From Nonomuraea zeae (lineage in GTDB: Bacteria; Actinomycetota; Actinomycetes; Streptosporangiales; Streptosporangiaceae), in contig NZ_VCKX01000022.1 in the NCBI RefSeq assembly GCF_005889725.1, positions 1-64,000 of the forward strand: a stretch of DNA of 64,000 nucleotides, written 5' to 3'. The notes under the pieces were generated by a model. That model was not told where the DNA came from. It was given only the letters and a program-made list of their open reading frames with translations, and did not search any database. A program made the translations under genes and the position numbers. The stretch's first letter is position 1. Every line of letters starts with the position of its first letter. Below, piece after piece: positions 37,214 through 45,199 of the stretch.

Positions 37214-37253
37214 TTGAGCGTGACTTGAGTTCGATTCGAGTGGCACGCGAGTT
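37214..37253 (+). promoter_or_regulatory. Four-copy SARP-type operator upstream of the aminotransferase operon
   Basis: Heptamers TTGAGCG (37214), TTGAGTT (37225), TCGAGTG (37236) and GCGAGTT (37247) begin exactly 11 bases apart. SARP proteins bind such repeats on one face of the helix, 8 bases before the -10 box. Eight bases after the last copy comes GAGCAT (37262-37267), a possible weak -10. It lies between the terminator and the gene at 37314, whose operon includes a SARP, so autoregulation is possible. Confidence 0.8.
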
Positions 37254-37313
37254 GCGTATTGGAGCATTCGTGTATCAACCCAAACGGTCTCCATTGATGC
37301 TGGCGGTGGGCCT

Positions 37314-38513
37314 GTGAAACGCATTTTGGAGGATCTGGCCGGATTCGGCGGGGCGCCGGCCTTCGAAAGCCCTCTCAAGGTGGGAGCGCCGAACATCGGC
37401 GACCGCCGGCGGTTCTCCGCCCGCCTCGACGCCGCCTTCGACCGGGGCTGGCTGTCCAACGGCGGGCCGCTGGTGGAGGAGTTCGAACGGCGCGTCGCCA
37501 GGACGGCCGGGACCCCGTACGCGATGGCGACCTGCAACGCGACCGCCGCCCTGCAGCTCGTGCTGCGCGCGGCCGGGCTGACCGGCGAGGTGATCGTGCC
37601 CTCGCTGACGTTCGCCGCCACCGCGCACGCGGTCAGCTGGGTGGGCCTGACCCCGGTCTTCTGCGACGTGGACCCCGGCACCGGGCAGATCGCCCCCGAC
37701 CACGTCGAGTCCCTGATCGGGCCGCGCACCAGCGGCATCCTCGCCGTCCACCTGTGGGGGCGGGCCGCGCCGGCCGAGCGCCTGGAGGCCATCGCCAGGC
37801 GGCACGGGCTCGCGCTGTTCTTCGACGCCTCCCACGCCTTCGCCTGCACCGCCGCCGGCGGCCGGCCGGTGGGCAGCCTGGGCGACGCCGAGGTGTTCAG
37901 CTTCCACTCCACCAAGTTCGTCAACGCCTTCGAGGGCGGCGCGATCACGACCGGCAGCGAGGCGCTCGCCCGCCGCCTGGGCGCGCTCAGGAACTTCGGC
38001 CTCACCGGCGAGAACGACGTGTCCTGGGTCGGCATCAACGCCAAGATGAGCGAGGCGTCGGGCGCGATGGGCCTGACCTCGCTCGACAGCGTCGGGGAGT
38101 TCGTCGCCCGCAACCTGGCCAACTACCGCCACTACCAGGCGTGGCTGGCCGACGTGGACGGGATCCGGCTGATCCCGTTCGACGAGCGCGAGCGCAACAA
38201 CTACCAGTACGTCATCGTCGAGGTCGACGAGGAGCGGGCCGGCGTCGGCAGGGACAGCCTGCGTCACCTGCTGCACCAGGAGAACGTGCTGGCCCAGCGC
38301 TACTTCACACCGGGCTGCCACCAGATGGCGCCCTACCGCGGAACGGCCGGGCTGCCCGGCACCGAGCACCTGTCCGCGCGGGTGCTCGCGCTGCCCACGG
38401 GGATGGGCGTCACCCAGGAGCAGGTCGCCGAGATCTGCCAGATCATCCGGCTGGTGGTGGTCAACAGCCAGGCCATCTCCGCGCGCGAGCCGGTGGAGGC
38501 CGGTGCGCGGTGA
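37314..38513 (+). CDS. PLP-dependent sugar 4-aminotransferase (DegT/DnrJ/EryC1; DesI/SpnR-like)
   Basis: A 399-residue aminotransferase. The PLP-binding Lys201 is in FHSTKFVNAFEGG and the cofactor pocket in TCNATAALQLV and SLTFAATAHAVSWVGL. The N-terminus (LSNGGPLVEEFERRV) resembles enzymes such as DesI that act at C4 of dTDP-4-keto-6-deoxyhexoses; SpnR acts on the tetradeoxy substrate in forosamine synthesis. With the 2,3- and 3-dehydratases here, a 4-amino-2,3,4,6-tetradeoxyhexose is plausible. No N-methyltransferase gene is seen. The start is a GTG with a weak ribosome site, and it overlaps the SARP gene by 4 bases. Confidence 0.88.
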   Translation: MKRILEDLAGFGGAPAFESPLKVGAPNIGDRRRFSARLDAAFDRGWLSNGGPLVEEFERRVARTAGTPYAMATCNATAALQLVLRAAGLTGEVIVPSLTFAATAHAVSWVGLTPVFCDVDPGTGQIAPDHVESLIGPRTSGILAVHLWGRAAPAERLEAIARRHGLALFFDASHAFACTAAGGRPVGSLGDAEVFSFHSTKFVNAFEGGAITTGSEALARRLGALRNFGLTGENDVSWVGINAKMSEASGAMGLTSLDSVGEFVARNLANYRHYQAWLADVDGIRLIPFDERERNNYQYVIVEVDEERAGVGRDSLRHLLHQENVLAQRYFTPGCHQMAPYRGTAGLPGTEHLSARVLALPTGMGVTQEQVAEICQIIRLVVVNSQAISAREPVEAGAR

Positions 38514-40312
38514 AGGTCTCGGTACTGGGGGCATTGAAGGCGACGTACAAGGGCGTGGACGTGACACCGAGCGCGCCCAAGCTGCGGATCGTCCTGGCAC
38601 TGCTGGCGCTGCGCCGCGGCCGGGTGGTCACGACCGGCACGCTCATCGAGGAGCTGTGGGGCGCCAATCCGCCCGTCAGCGCCCTCGCCACCCTGCAGAC
38701 GTACATCTACCAGATCCGGCGCACGCTGACCGCGGTCGACCGCTGCGGCGACGTCGTGCTGGAGACCAAGCCGCTCGGCTACGTCCTGCACCTCGACACG
38801 CACGCCCTGGACAAGGACGTCTTCGACGAGCTGGCCGACCGGGCCAGGGTGCAGCTCGCCGCGGGGGAGACCCGGCCCGCGCTGGAGCTGCTCAACCAGG
38901 CGCTGGACATGTGCGCCGCCGGCCCGCTGGTGGACGTGGACCTGGGCTCGGTGCTCAGCGCCCAGGTCAACCAGGTGGCCGAGGACATCCTGCAGACGCT
39001 GGAGATGCGGGTCGAGGCCCGGCTCCAGCTCCGGCTGCACCGCGAGCTGATCTCCGAGCTGAAGATGCTCATCGCCGAGCACCCCTTCCACGAGGGTTTC
39101 CACGCCAAGCTGATGATCAGCCTCCAGCGCTCGGGGCGCCGCTCCGAGGCGCTGGAGGTCTACCAGACGCTGCGCCGCAACCTGCGCGAGGAGCTGGGCA
39201 TCGAGCCCTCGCCGGGGCTGCGCAACCTGCAACGCGACCTGCTCAACGCCGAGCTGGCCCCGTCCTCCGAGTCGCCGGCGCCGGCCAAGCGGGCCTCCTT
39301 CGTCACCCCGGCCCAGCTCCCGCCGGACATCGCGGACTTCGTCGGCCGGGACGACCTGGTCAAGACCCTGTCCACGATGCTCACCGACACCCCGCAGAAC
39401 ACCGCGCTGCGATTACTGTCCGTCACCGGCGTGACCGGGGTGGGCAAGACGACCCTGGCCACGCGGGTGGCACACCGCATCAGGGTGCACTTCCCCGACG
39501 GGCAGCTCTTCGCCGACCTGGGCGGCAGCAGGACCACCGCGAGCGACCCGTTCGACGTGCTCGGCGCGTTCCTCCAGGCCATCGGGCTGGACACGCGACA
39601 GCTCCCGGCCACGCAGGAGGAACGCACCCAGCTCTTCCGCAGCCGCACCGCCGAGTGCAAGCTGTTCATCCTGCTCGACGACGCGCTGTCGGCGGCCCAG
39701 GTGCGGCCCATCCTGCCGGGCGGCGCCCGGTGCGCGGTGCTCGTCACCGGCTCCAACGGGCTGTCCTCGCTGGCCGGCGCCCGCATGGAGGCGGAGACGC
39801 TCAGCCTCGACGAGAGCCTGCGCATGCTCGGCTCCATCGTCGGCCGGAGCCGGGTGGAGGCCGAGACGGACGCGGCCCGCGCCATCGTCCGGGCCTGCGG
39901 ACGGCTGCCGCTGGCCATCCGCACGGCCGGCGCCAAGCTCGGCACCAACCCCAAGTACCCGCTGCGCAAGCTCGCCGAGCGGCTGACCGACCGGCGCAGG
40001 CTGCTGACCGAGCTGCGGTTCGGCGGGTTCGACATCGCGGCCCGGCTGGCGCCCGGCTACCTGCGCCTGGACCCCCGTGGCCGGCAGGCCCTGGGCCTGC
40101 TGGCCGCCCGCCAGAGCGTGGGGCTGACCGCCCCCCAGATCGCCGGCCTGATCGGCGCGCAGCTGACGGAGGCGGAAGCGCTCATCGAGCAGCTGGTCGA
40201 GCTGCGCTTCCTGCGTCCCGTGTGGTCGCAGGACGGCCAGGAGGAGAGCGCGTTCGAGCTGCCCGAGCTGGTCGTCTCCTACGTGCTCACCCAGTCGGGA
40301 GACCTGTCGTGA
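38510..40312 (+). CDS. SARP-NB-ARC (AfsR-like) transcriptional activator
   Basis: A 600-residue regulator. The N-terminal winged helix (SAPKLRIVLALLALRRGRV, then GTLIEELWGANPPVSALATL) and BTAD domain to about residue 245 match SARPs. An NB-ARC/AAA ATPase domain follows with P-loop GVTGVGKTTLA near 300-320 and Walker B LFILLDDA. A helical winged-helix tail completes it, without the TPR repeats of full AfsR. It is sandwiched by 4-base overlaps between an aminotransferase and a P450 gene, unusual for a regulator. Together with the small SARP it is the likely cluster activator. Confidence 0.93.
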   Translation: MKVSVLGALKATYKGVDVTPSAPKLRIVLALLALRRGRVVTTGTLIEELWGANPPVSALATLQTYIYQIRRTLTAVDRCGDVVLETKPLGYVLHLDTHALDKDVFDELADRARVQLAAGETRPALELLNQALDMCAAGPLVDVDLGSVLSAQVNQVAEDILQTLEMRVEARLQLRLHRELISELKMLIAEHPFHEGFHAKLMISLQRSGRRSEALEVYQTLRRNLREELGIEPSPGLRNLQRDLLNAELAPSSESPAPAKRASFVTPAQLPPDIADFVGRDDLVKTLSTMLTDTPQNTALRLLSVTGVTGVGKTTLATRVAHRIRVHFPDGQLFADLGGSRTTASDPFDVLGAFLQAIGLDTRQLPATQEERTQLFRSRTAECKLFILLDDALSAAQVRPILPGGARCAVLVTGSNGLSSLAGARMEAETLSLDESLRMLGSIVGRSRVEAETDAARAIVRACGRLPLAIRTAGAKLGTNPKYPLRKLAERLTDRRRLLTELRFGGFDIAARLAPGYLRLDPRGRQALGLLAARQSVGLTAPQIAGLIGAQLTEAEALIEQLVELRFLRPVWSQDGQEESAFELPELVVSYVLTQSGDLS

Positions 40313-41511
40313 CCGCGGCCGGCCTGCCTGACTTCCCCATGCGGCGCTCCTGCCCGCTCCACCCGCCCCCGGACTACGCCCGGCTGCGGCGCGAGGAGCC
40401 GGTCTCCCGCGTCCGGCTGCCCGGCGGCGCGAGCGCCTGGGTGGTGGCCCGCTACGCCGACGTGCGCCGCATCCTCACCGATCCCCGGATCAGCGCCGAC
40501 CGGGCCAAGCCCGGTTACCCGTTCCTGACCGCCGACGCCGAGTTCCTCCGCCAGGTCAGGGTGTTCGTCGGCATGGACCCGCCGGAGCACGGGCCGTACC
40601 GGCGCATGTTCATCCCCGAGTTCACCACCAGGCGGGTACGCGGGCTGGCCCCCGACATCCGCAAGAGCGTGCACGAGTGCCTGGACGCGATGGCCGCGGG
40701 GCCCAGACCCGCCGACCTGGTCACCGCGCTGGCCCTGCCGGTGCCGACCCTGGCGATCAGCAAGCTGCTCGGCGTCCCCGACGCGGACTACCCCCGCTTC
40801 GCCACGCTGACCGCCACGCTCATGGCCGAGCCGGACCCGGAGCTGCGCCCCCAGGGCGAGGCCGGCTTCCGCGAGCTGGTCGGCTACCTGAGCGGGCTCG
40901 TCGCCACCGCCCGCAGGAGCCCGGGCGACGACCTGATCGGGCGCGTGGCCTCGACCCACGTCGAGTCCGGCGCGCTGAGCGAGTTCCAGCTCGTGTTCAT
41001 CGCCCTGCTGCTGCTGTTCGCCGGCTACGAGACCACCGCGAACATGATCACGCTGGGCGTGGTCACGCTGCTGGCGCATCCCGACCAGCTCGCCCTGCTG
41101 CACGCCGACCTGTCGCTGGTGCCGCAGGCCGTCGAGGAGCTGCTGCGCTACCTGTCGGTCGCCGAGCTGGCGACCTGCCGGACCGCCGTGGCCGATCTGG
41201 AGATCGGCGGCGTGCGGATCAGGGCGGGGGAAGGCGTGATCCCGCTGGCCGCCTCGGCTGACCGCGACGAGAGCGCGTTCGCCCACCCCGACCGTTTCGA
41301 CATTCTCCGCACAGAGAGCCGGCACCTGGCCTTCGGCCACGGTCCGCACCAGTGCCTGGGCGCCAACCTGGCCCGCCTGGAGCTGACCGTCGTCTTCACC
41401 GAGCTGCTGCGCCGCTTCCCCACGCTGCGGCTGGCGGCGCCGATGGCGGAGATCCCGTTCAAGTACGACGCCAACCTGTTCGGGGCCTACCGGCTGCCGG
41501 TGACCTGGTGA
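40309..41511 (+). CDS. Cytochrome P450 with canonical heme loop
   Basis: A 400-residue class I P450. The heme ligand is Cys349 in FGHGPHQCLG; the I-helix oxygen-activating motif is FAGYETTAN. An ExxR equivalent lies around EELLRYL. The adjacent ferredoxin gene, 18 bases downstream, supplies electrons. It should hydroxylate or couple the polyketide or a sugar. It is more typical in its heme loop than the two tandem P450s at 60.9-63.2 kb. Confidence 0.93.
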   Translation: MTAAGLPDFPMRRSCPLHPPPDYARLRREEPVSRVRLPGGASAWVVARYADVRRILTDPRISADRAKPGYPFLTADAEFLRQVRVFVGMDPPEHGPYRRMFIPEFTTRRVRGLAPDIRKSVHECLDAMAAGPRPADLVTALALPVPTLAISKLLGVPDADYPRFATLTATLMAEPDPELRPQGEAGFRELVGYLSGLVATARRSPGDDLIGRVASTHVESGALSEFQLVFIALLLLFAGYETTANMITLGVVTLLAHPDQLALLHADLSLVPQAVEELLRYLSVAELATCRTAVADLEIGGVRIRAGEGVIPLAASADRDESAFAHPDRFDILRTESRHLAFGHGPHQCLGANLARLELTVVFTELLRRFPTLRLAAPMAEIPFKYDANLFGAYRLPVTW

Positions 41512-41529
41512 GATCGCGAGGAGGCAGGA

Positions 41530-41727
41530 ATGCGGGTGCGCGTGGATCAGCAACGCTGCATCGGATCCGGGCAGTGCGTCCTGGTCGAGCCCGGCGTGTT
41601 CGACCAGTGCGAGGACGAGGGGTACGTGCTGCTGCTGGCCGAGCGGCCGGACGAGGTGCGGCGGGCCGCGGTCCGGCGGGCCGCCACCGGATGCCCGGTC
41701 GGCGCGATCAGCGTGCTGGACGACTGA
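41530..41727 (+). CDS. Ferredoxin, [3Fe-4S] type
   Basis: A 65-residue ferredoxin. Cys ligands are in CIGSGQC and CPVGAI, the three-Cys pattern of actinomycete P450-associated ferredoxins. It has an AGGAGG-type ribosome site and sits directly behind the P450, so it is the expected electron donor for that enzyme and perhaps for the other two P450s. No ferredoxin reductase is encoded in the window. Confidence 0.93.
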   Translation: MRVRVDQQRCIGSGQCVLVEPGVFDQCEDEGYVLLLAERPDEVRRAAVRRAATGCPVGAISVLDD

Positions 41728-41747
41728 CCCTTGCCCGAATCCACCCC

Positions 41748-41787
41748 TTGAGTGATCCTCTAGCCATTCTCGAGTGCTCGTTGATGG
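41748..41787 (+). promoter_or_regulatory. SARP-type operator upstream of the kinase/exporter operon
   Basis: TTGAGTG (41748), TCTAGCC (41759), TCGAGTG (41770) and TTGATGG (41781) begin 11 bases apart. Two copies match the 37.2-kb operator closely; the other two are weaker. The element ends 37 bases before the GTG at 41825, suggesting that the six-gene operon has its own SARP-dependent promoter. The -10 box is not clear. Confidence 0.65.
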
Positions 41788-41824
41788 GCTGGCCGGATCG
41801 GCGTTGTCGACAGGAGAGCTGGAC

Positions 41825-44245
41825 GTGAGCTACGTAGTGGCGTTGTCGAAGATCGGGCTCGGCGAGGTGCCGCTGGTGGGCCGCAAGGCGGCCGTGCTCG
41901 GCGAGCTGCTCGCGGCCGGTTTCCCGGTGCCCGACGGCTTCGCGGTGACCACGGGCGCGCTGGCCGCCGCGATCGGCGACGGCGCGTGGACGCCGGAGAC
42001 CCCGTTGCCCCCCGGCCTGGCCGGGGAGCTGGCGGGCGCGCTGGAGCGGATCGGCGGCGGCCCCGTCGCGGTGCGCTCTTCGGGCGTGGCGGAGGACCTG
42101 GCCGGCATGTCGTACGCAGGGCAGTACGAGTCGGTGCTCGGCGTACGCGGGCCCGAGGCGGTCGGCGCGGCGGTGCGCACCTGCTGGGCCTCCGGCTTCT
42201 CCGAGCGGGTCAGGGCCTACCACGGCGAGGCCGGCCCGGCCCAGGTCGGCGTGCTGGTGCAGCGGATGGTGGACGCCCGCGCGGCCGGCGCCGCCTTCAG
42301 CGTCAACCCGGTGAGCGGCGCGGACGAGATCGTGATCAGCGCCGTCCGCGGGCTGGGCGAGCGGCTCATGTCGGGCGAGGTCACCGCCGACGAGTGGGTG
42401 GTGCGCGACCTGCGCGAGCCCGGCGGCGAGCGGCAGAGCTCGGGCGGCCAGCAGGCGATCACGGCCGGCGAGGCCCGCGAGATCGCCTCCCTGGCCGCGC
42501 GGGTGGCCGCGCACGCCGGCGGCCCCCAGGACATCGAGTGGGTGATCGACCAGGACGACCGGCTCTGGCTGGTGCAGGCGCGCCCGATCACCGGGCTGCC
42601 CGACCGTCCGGTCCCGCAGGTCCCCATCGCCATCGACGTCCCGCCCGGCTTCTCCACCCGCGACCGCAACAGCGACCGGCCCTGGGTGCCGCTCCAGCAG
42701 TCGATCTTCATGCCGATCTTCAGTGACTGCGCCAGGCACGTGTTCGCCTTCAACACCGGCGTCGTGCCCTCCGCCCACGCGATCGGCGGCTGGACGTACG
42801 TCACCACGCCACCCGACACCATCGAGGAGCTGGTGGGCCGGGTCGAGAAGATCGCGGTGGCCGTCGAGCAGGGCGAGCCCGAACGGCTGATCCACCGGTG
42901 GAACGACGAGATCAAGCCGGCCGCCGCGGCCGCGCTGGCGGAGCTGCGCCAGGTCGAGCTGCGCACGCTGACGGACGCGCAGCTGACCGCGCACCTGCGC
43001 CGCCTGCTGACGATCTTCACCGAGCTGCACGAGGTGTACTTCCGGCTCACCGGCGCGGCCGTCTACCTGTTCGGACGGCTCGGCGTGGCCTGCGCCGAGC
43101 TGCTGGGCTGGGACGCCGCCCAGACCCTGCGCCTGCGCGGCGGCCTGAGCGGCGACCACGTGCCGGCCCACACCGGGCTGGGCGCGCTGGCCCGGTTGGC
43201 CGCCGCCGACCCCGGCGCCCGGGCGCGGGTCGAGGCCGGGGAGATCCCCGGCGGCCCGTTCGCCGCCGCCTTCGCGGACTACGTGCAGGGGTACGGGCAC
43301 CGCACGATCGGGTTCACGCTGACCGACCCGACCCTGGCCGAGCAGCCCGACATGCTGCTCAACCTGGTCCGCGCCCAGCTCGACGACCCCTACGACCTCG
43401 ACGCCGAACGCGCCAGGCTGGCCGGGCGACGCGCGGGCGCGCTGGAGGAGGCCAGGGCCGCGCTGAGCGGGGCCGGCCGCGAGCGGTTCGAGCACGCCCT
43501 GGCCGGCAGCGACCTGGGCAGCCCGGTACGCGACGAGAAGGTGTTCTACGCCGTCTCCGCCTGGGCGCTGCTGCGCTACGTCGCGCTCGACCTGGGCGCC
43601 AGGCTGGTCGCGGCCGGCGTGGTCAGGCAGGCCGACGACGTGTTCTACCTCGGTCACGACGACGCGCTGGCCGCCCTGGGCGACCGCCGCCCCCGGCACG
43701 AGCAGGTGCTGCGCGGCCGGGGCGAGCACGCCTGGGCGCTGGCCCACCCCGGCCCGCCCAGCTACGGCCCGCCGCCCGCGCCCATGGCGCCCAAGCCCGG
43801 CATGACCCCGCCGTCCGCGCAGGCCGAGCACGTGATGCAGGTCATGCAGTGGTCGATGCGGCTGTTCGGCGGCCCGGGCGGCCCCTCGGGCCCCGACGCC
43901 GCCCCCGGGGAGCTGCGCGGCGTGGCCGCTTCGGCGGGCCGCTACACCGGCCCCGCCCGCGTGATCACCTCCGTGACCGAGTTCGGCAAGCTCCGCCGCG
44001 GCGACGTCCTGGTGTGCCCCGAGACGACCGCCCAGTGGGCGGTGCTGTTCCCCAGCGTGGGCGCGCTGGTCACCGACCGCGGCAGCCTGCTGTCGCATCC
44101 GGCGATCATCGCCCGCGAGTACGGCGTGCCCGCCGTCGTGGCGACCGGCAGCGCCACCACCACCTTCACCGACGACCAGTTGCTCACCGTCGACGGCAGC
44201 ACCGGTCTGGTGCGGGCGGCCGATGCGAAAGGACCCGGCTCATGA
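41825..44245 (+). CDS. PEP-utilizing-enzyme/rifampin-phosphotransferase-like dikinase
   Basis: An 806-residue three-part enzyme. The N-terminal ATP-grasp part (about 1-260) has VGRKAAVLGELLAAGFPVPD, PVAVRSSGVAEDLAGMSYAG and DIEWVIDQD. The middle part (270-690) is diverged, as in drug-specific relatives. The C-terminal swivelling domain carries the phospho-accepting His758 in LLSHPAIIAREYGVPAVV. Rifampin phosphotransferases share this layout and transfer the ATP beta-phosphate to an antibiotic hydroxyl. The GTG start at 41825 has AGGAGA. It leads an operon ending in an ABC exporter. It could protect the producer or act as an activating step in synthesis; it is too short and diverged for a housekeeping PEP synthase. 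Confidence 0.85.
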   Translation: MSYVVALSKIGLGEVPLVGRKAAVLGELLAAGFPVPDGFAVTTGALAAAIGDGAWTPETPLPPGLAGELAGALERIGGGPVAVRSSGVAEDLAGMSYAGQYESVLGVRGPEAVGAAVRTCWASGFSERVRAYHGEAGPAQVGVLVQRMVDARAAGAAFSVNPVSGADEIVISAVRGLGERLMSGEVTADEWVVRDLREPGGERQSSGGQQAITAGEAREIASLAARVAAHAGGPQDIEWVIDQDDRLWLVQARPITGLPDRPVPQVPIAIDVPPGFSTRDRNSDRPWVPLQQSIFMPIFSDCARHVFAFNTGVVPSAHAIGGWTYVTTPPDTIEELVGRVEKIAVAVEQGEPERLIHRWNDEIKPAAAAALAELRQVELRTLTDAQLTAHLRRLLTIFTELHEVYFRLTGAAVYLFGRLGVACAELLGWDAAQTLRLRGGLSGDHVPAHTGLGALARLAAADPGARARVEAGEIPGGPFAAAFADYVQGYGHRTIGFTLTDPTLAEQPDMLLNLVRAQLDDPYDLDAERARLAGRRAGALEEARAALSGAGRERFEHALAGSDLGSPVRDEKVFYAVSAWALLRYVALDLGARLVAAGVVRQADDVFYLGHDDALAALGDRRPRHEQVLRGRGEHAWALAHPGPPSYGPPPAPMAPKPGMTPPSAQAEHVMQVMQWSMRLFGGPGGPSGPDAAPGELRGVAASAGRYTGPARVITSVTEFGKLRRGDVLVCPETTAQWAVLFPSVGALVTDRGSLLSHPAIIAREYGVPAVVATGSATTTFTDDQLLTVDGSTGLVRAADAKGPGS

Positions 44246-45183
44246 GCGACCCACGCCGGATCGACGTGCACCACCACGCGATCCCGCCCAAGAAGGCCAA
44301 GCTGATGCGCGAGGCGGGCGCGCCCTTCGCCATTCCCTGGTCCCTGGAGGAGACGCAGGAGGTGATGGGGGTCAACGGCATCGAGTTCGCGCTGATCTCC
44401 AACGCCATCCCCGACTTCTCGCCCACCTCGGGCGCGGCCGCCCGGCTCAACCGCGGCTCCAACGAGTCCATCGCCGAGCTGGTCGCCGACCACCCGGACC
44501 GGTTCGGGCTGCTGGCCGCGCTGCCGATGCCGTACGTGGACCTGGCCCTGGCCGAGCTGGCGCACGCCTACGACGTGCTGGGCGCCGACGGCGTGGTCCT
44601 GGTGCCGCACGCCGGCTCGCAGTACCTGGGCGACCCGCTCTACGACGTGCTGTTCGAGGAGCTGAACCGGCGGCGCGCGGTCGTGCTCGTGCACCCGATG
44701 GCGCTGCCGGCCGTGGAGCACGTCTCGGTGCCGTACGTGCTGGCCGACTTCCTCCTTGACACCACGCGCGGCGCGCTTAACCTGATCATGTCGGGCGCGC
44801 TCGACCGCTACCCGGACATCTCGTTCATCCTGTCCCACGGTGGCGGGTTTCTGCCATACGCGGCCTTCCGCGCCGAAGTGCTCGGCGCGGCGTTCTTCGG
44901 GCTGGACCGGGCCCGGGTTCGCGACGGGCTGCGCCGCTTCTACTACGACACCGCGCTGACCGGCTCCTCCGCGTTGCCCAGCCTCCTGGAGACCGTGACG
45001 CCCGACCGCATCGTGTTCGGCACCGACTGGTCGGCCATCCCGGCCGGCCTGGTCGCCGAGTGCGTGCAGGACCTCGAATCCCCGCGCCTGGGCCTGGCCG
45101 GCGCCGACCGGGCGCTGATCGACCGGGGCAACGCGCTCGGGCTGTTCCCGGGCGTGGCCCAGCGTCTGGCCGTCCGCGTTTGA
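44242..45183 (+). CDS. Amidohydrolase-2 (ACMSD-type) metal-dependent decarboxylase/hydrolase
   Basis: A 313-residue TIM-barrel enzyme. Metal ligands are visible in IDVHHHAIPP (HxH), VLVHPMA, SHGGGFLPY and FGTDW. The family includes aminocarboxymuconate semialdehyde and gamma-resorcylate decarboxylases, which remove aromatic carboxyl groups without cofactor. Here it may decarboxylate the polyketide's terminal acid or open/close a lactone. It overlaps the kinase gene by 4 bases. No other decarboxylase is evident in the cluster. Confidence 0.85.
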   Translation: MSDPRRIDVHHHAIPPKKAKLMREAGAPFAIPWSLEETQEVMGVNGIEFALISNAIPDFSPTSGAAARLNRGSNESIAELVADHPDRFGLLAALPMPYVDLALAELAHAYDVLGADGVVLVPHAGSQYLGDPLYDVLFEELNRRRAVVLVHPMALPAVEHVSVPYVLADFLLDTTRGALNLIMSGALDRYPDISFILSHGGGFLPYAAFRAEVLGAAFFGLDRARVRDGLRRFYYDTALTGSSALPSLLETVTPDRIVFGTDWSAIPAGLVAECVQDLESPRLGLAGADRALIDRGNALGLFPGVAQRLAVRV

Positions 45184-45199
45184 CGACTTGGAGAGCACA

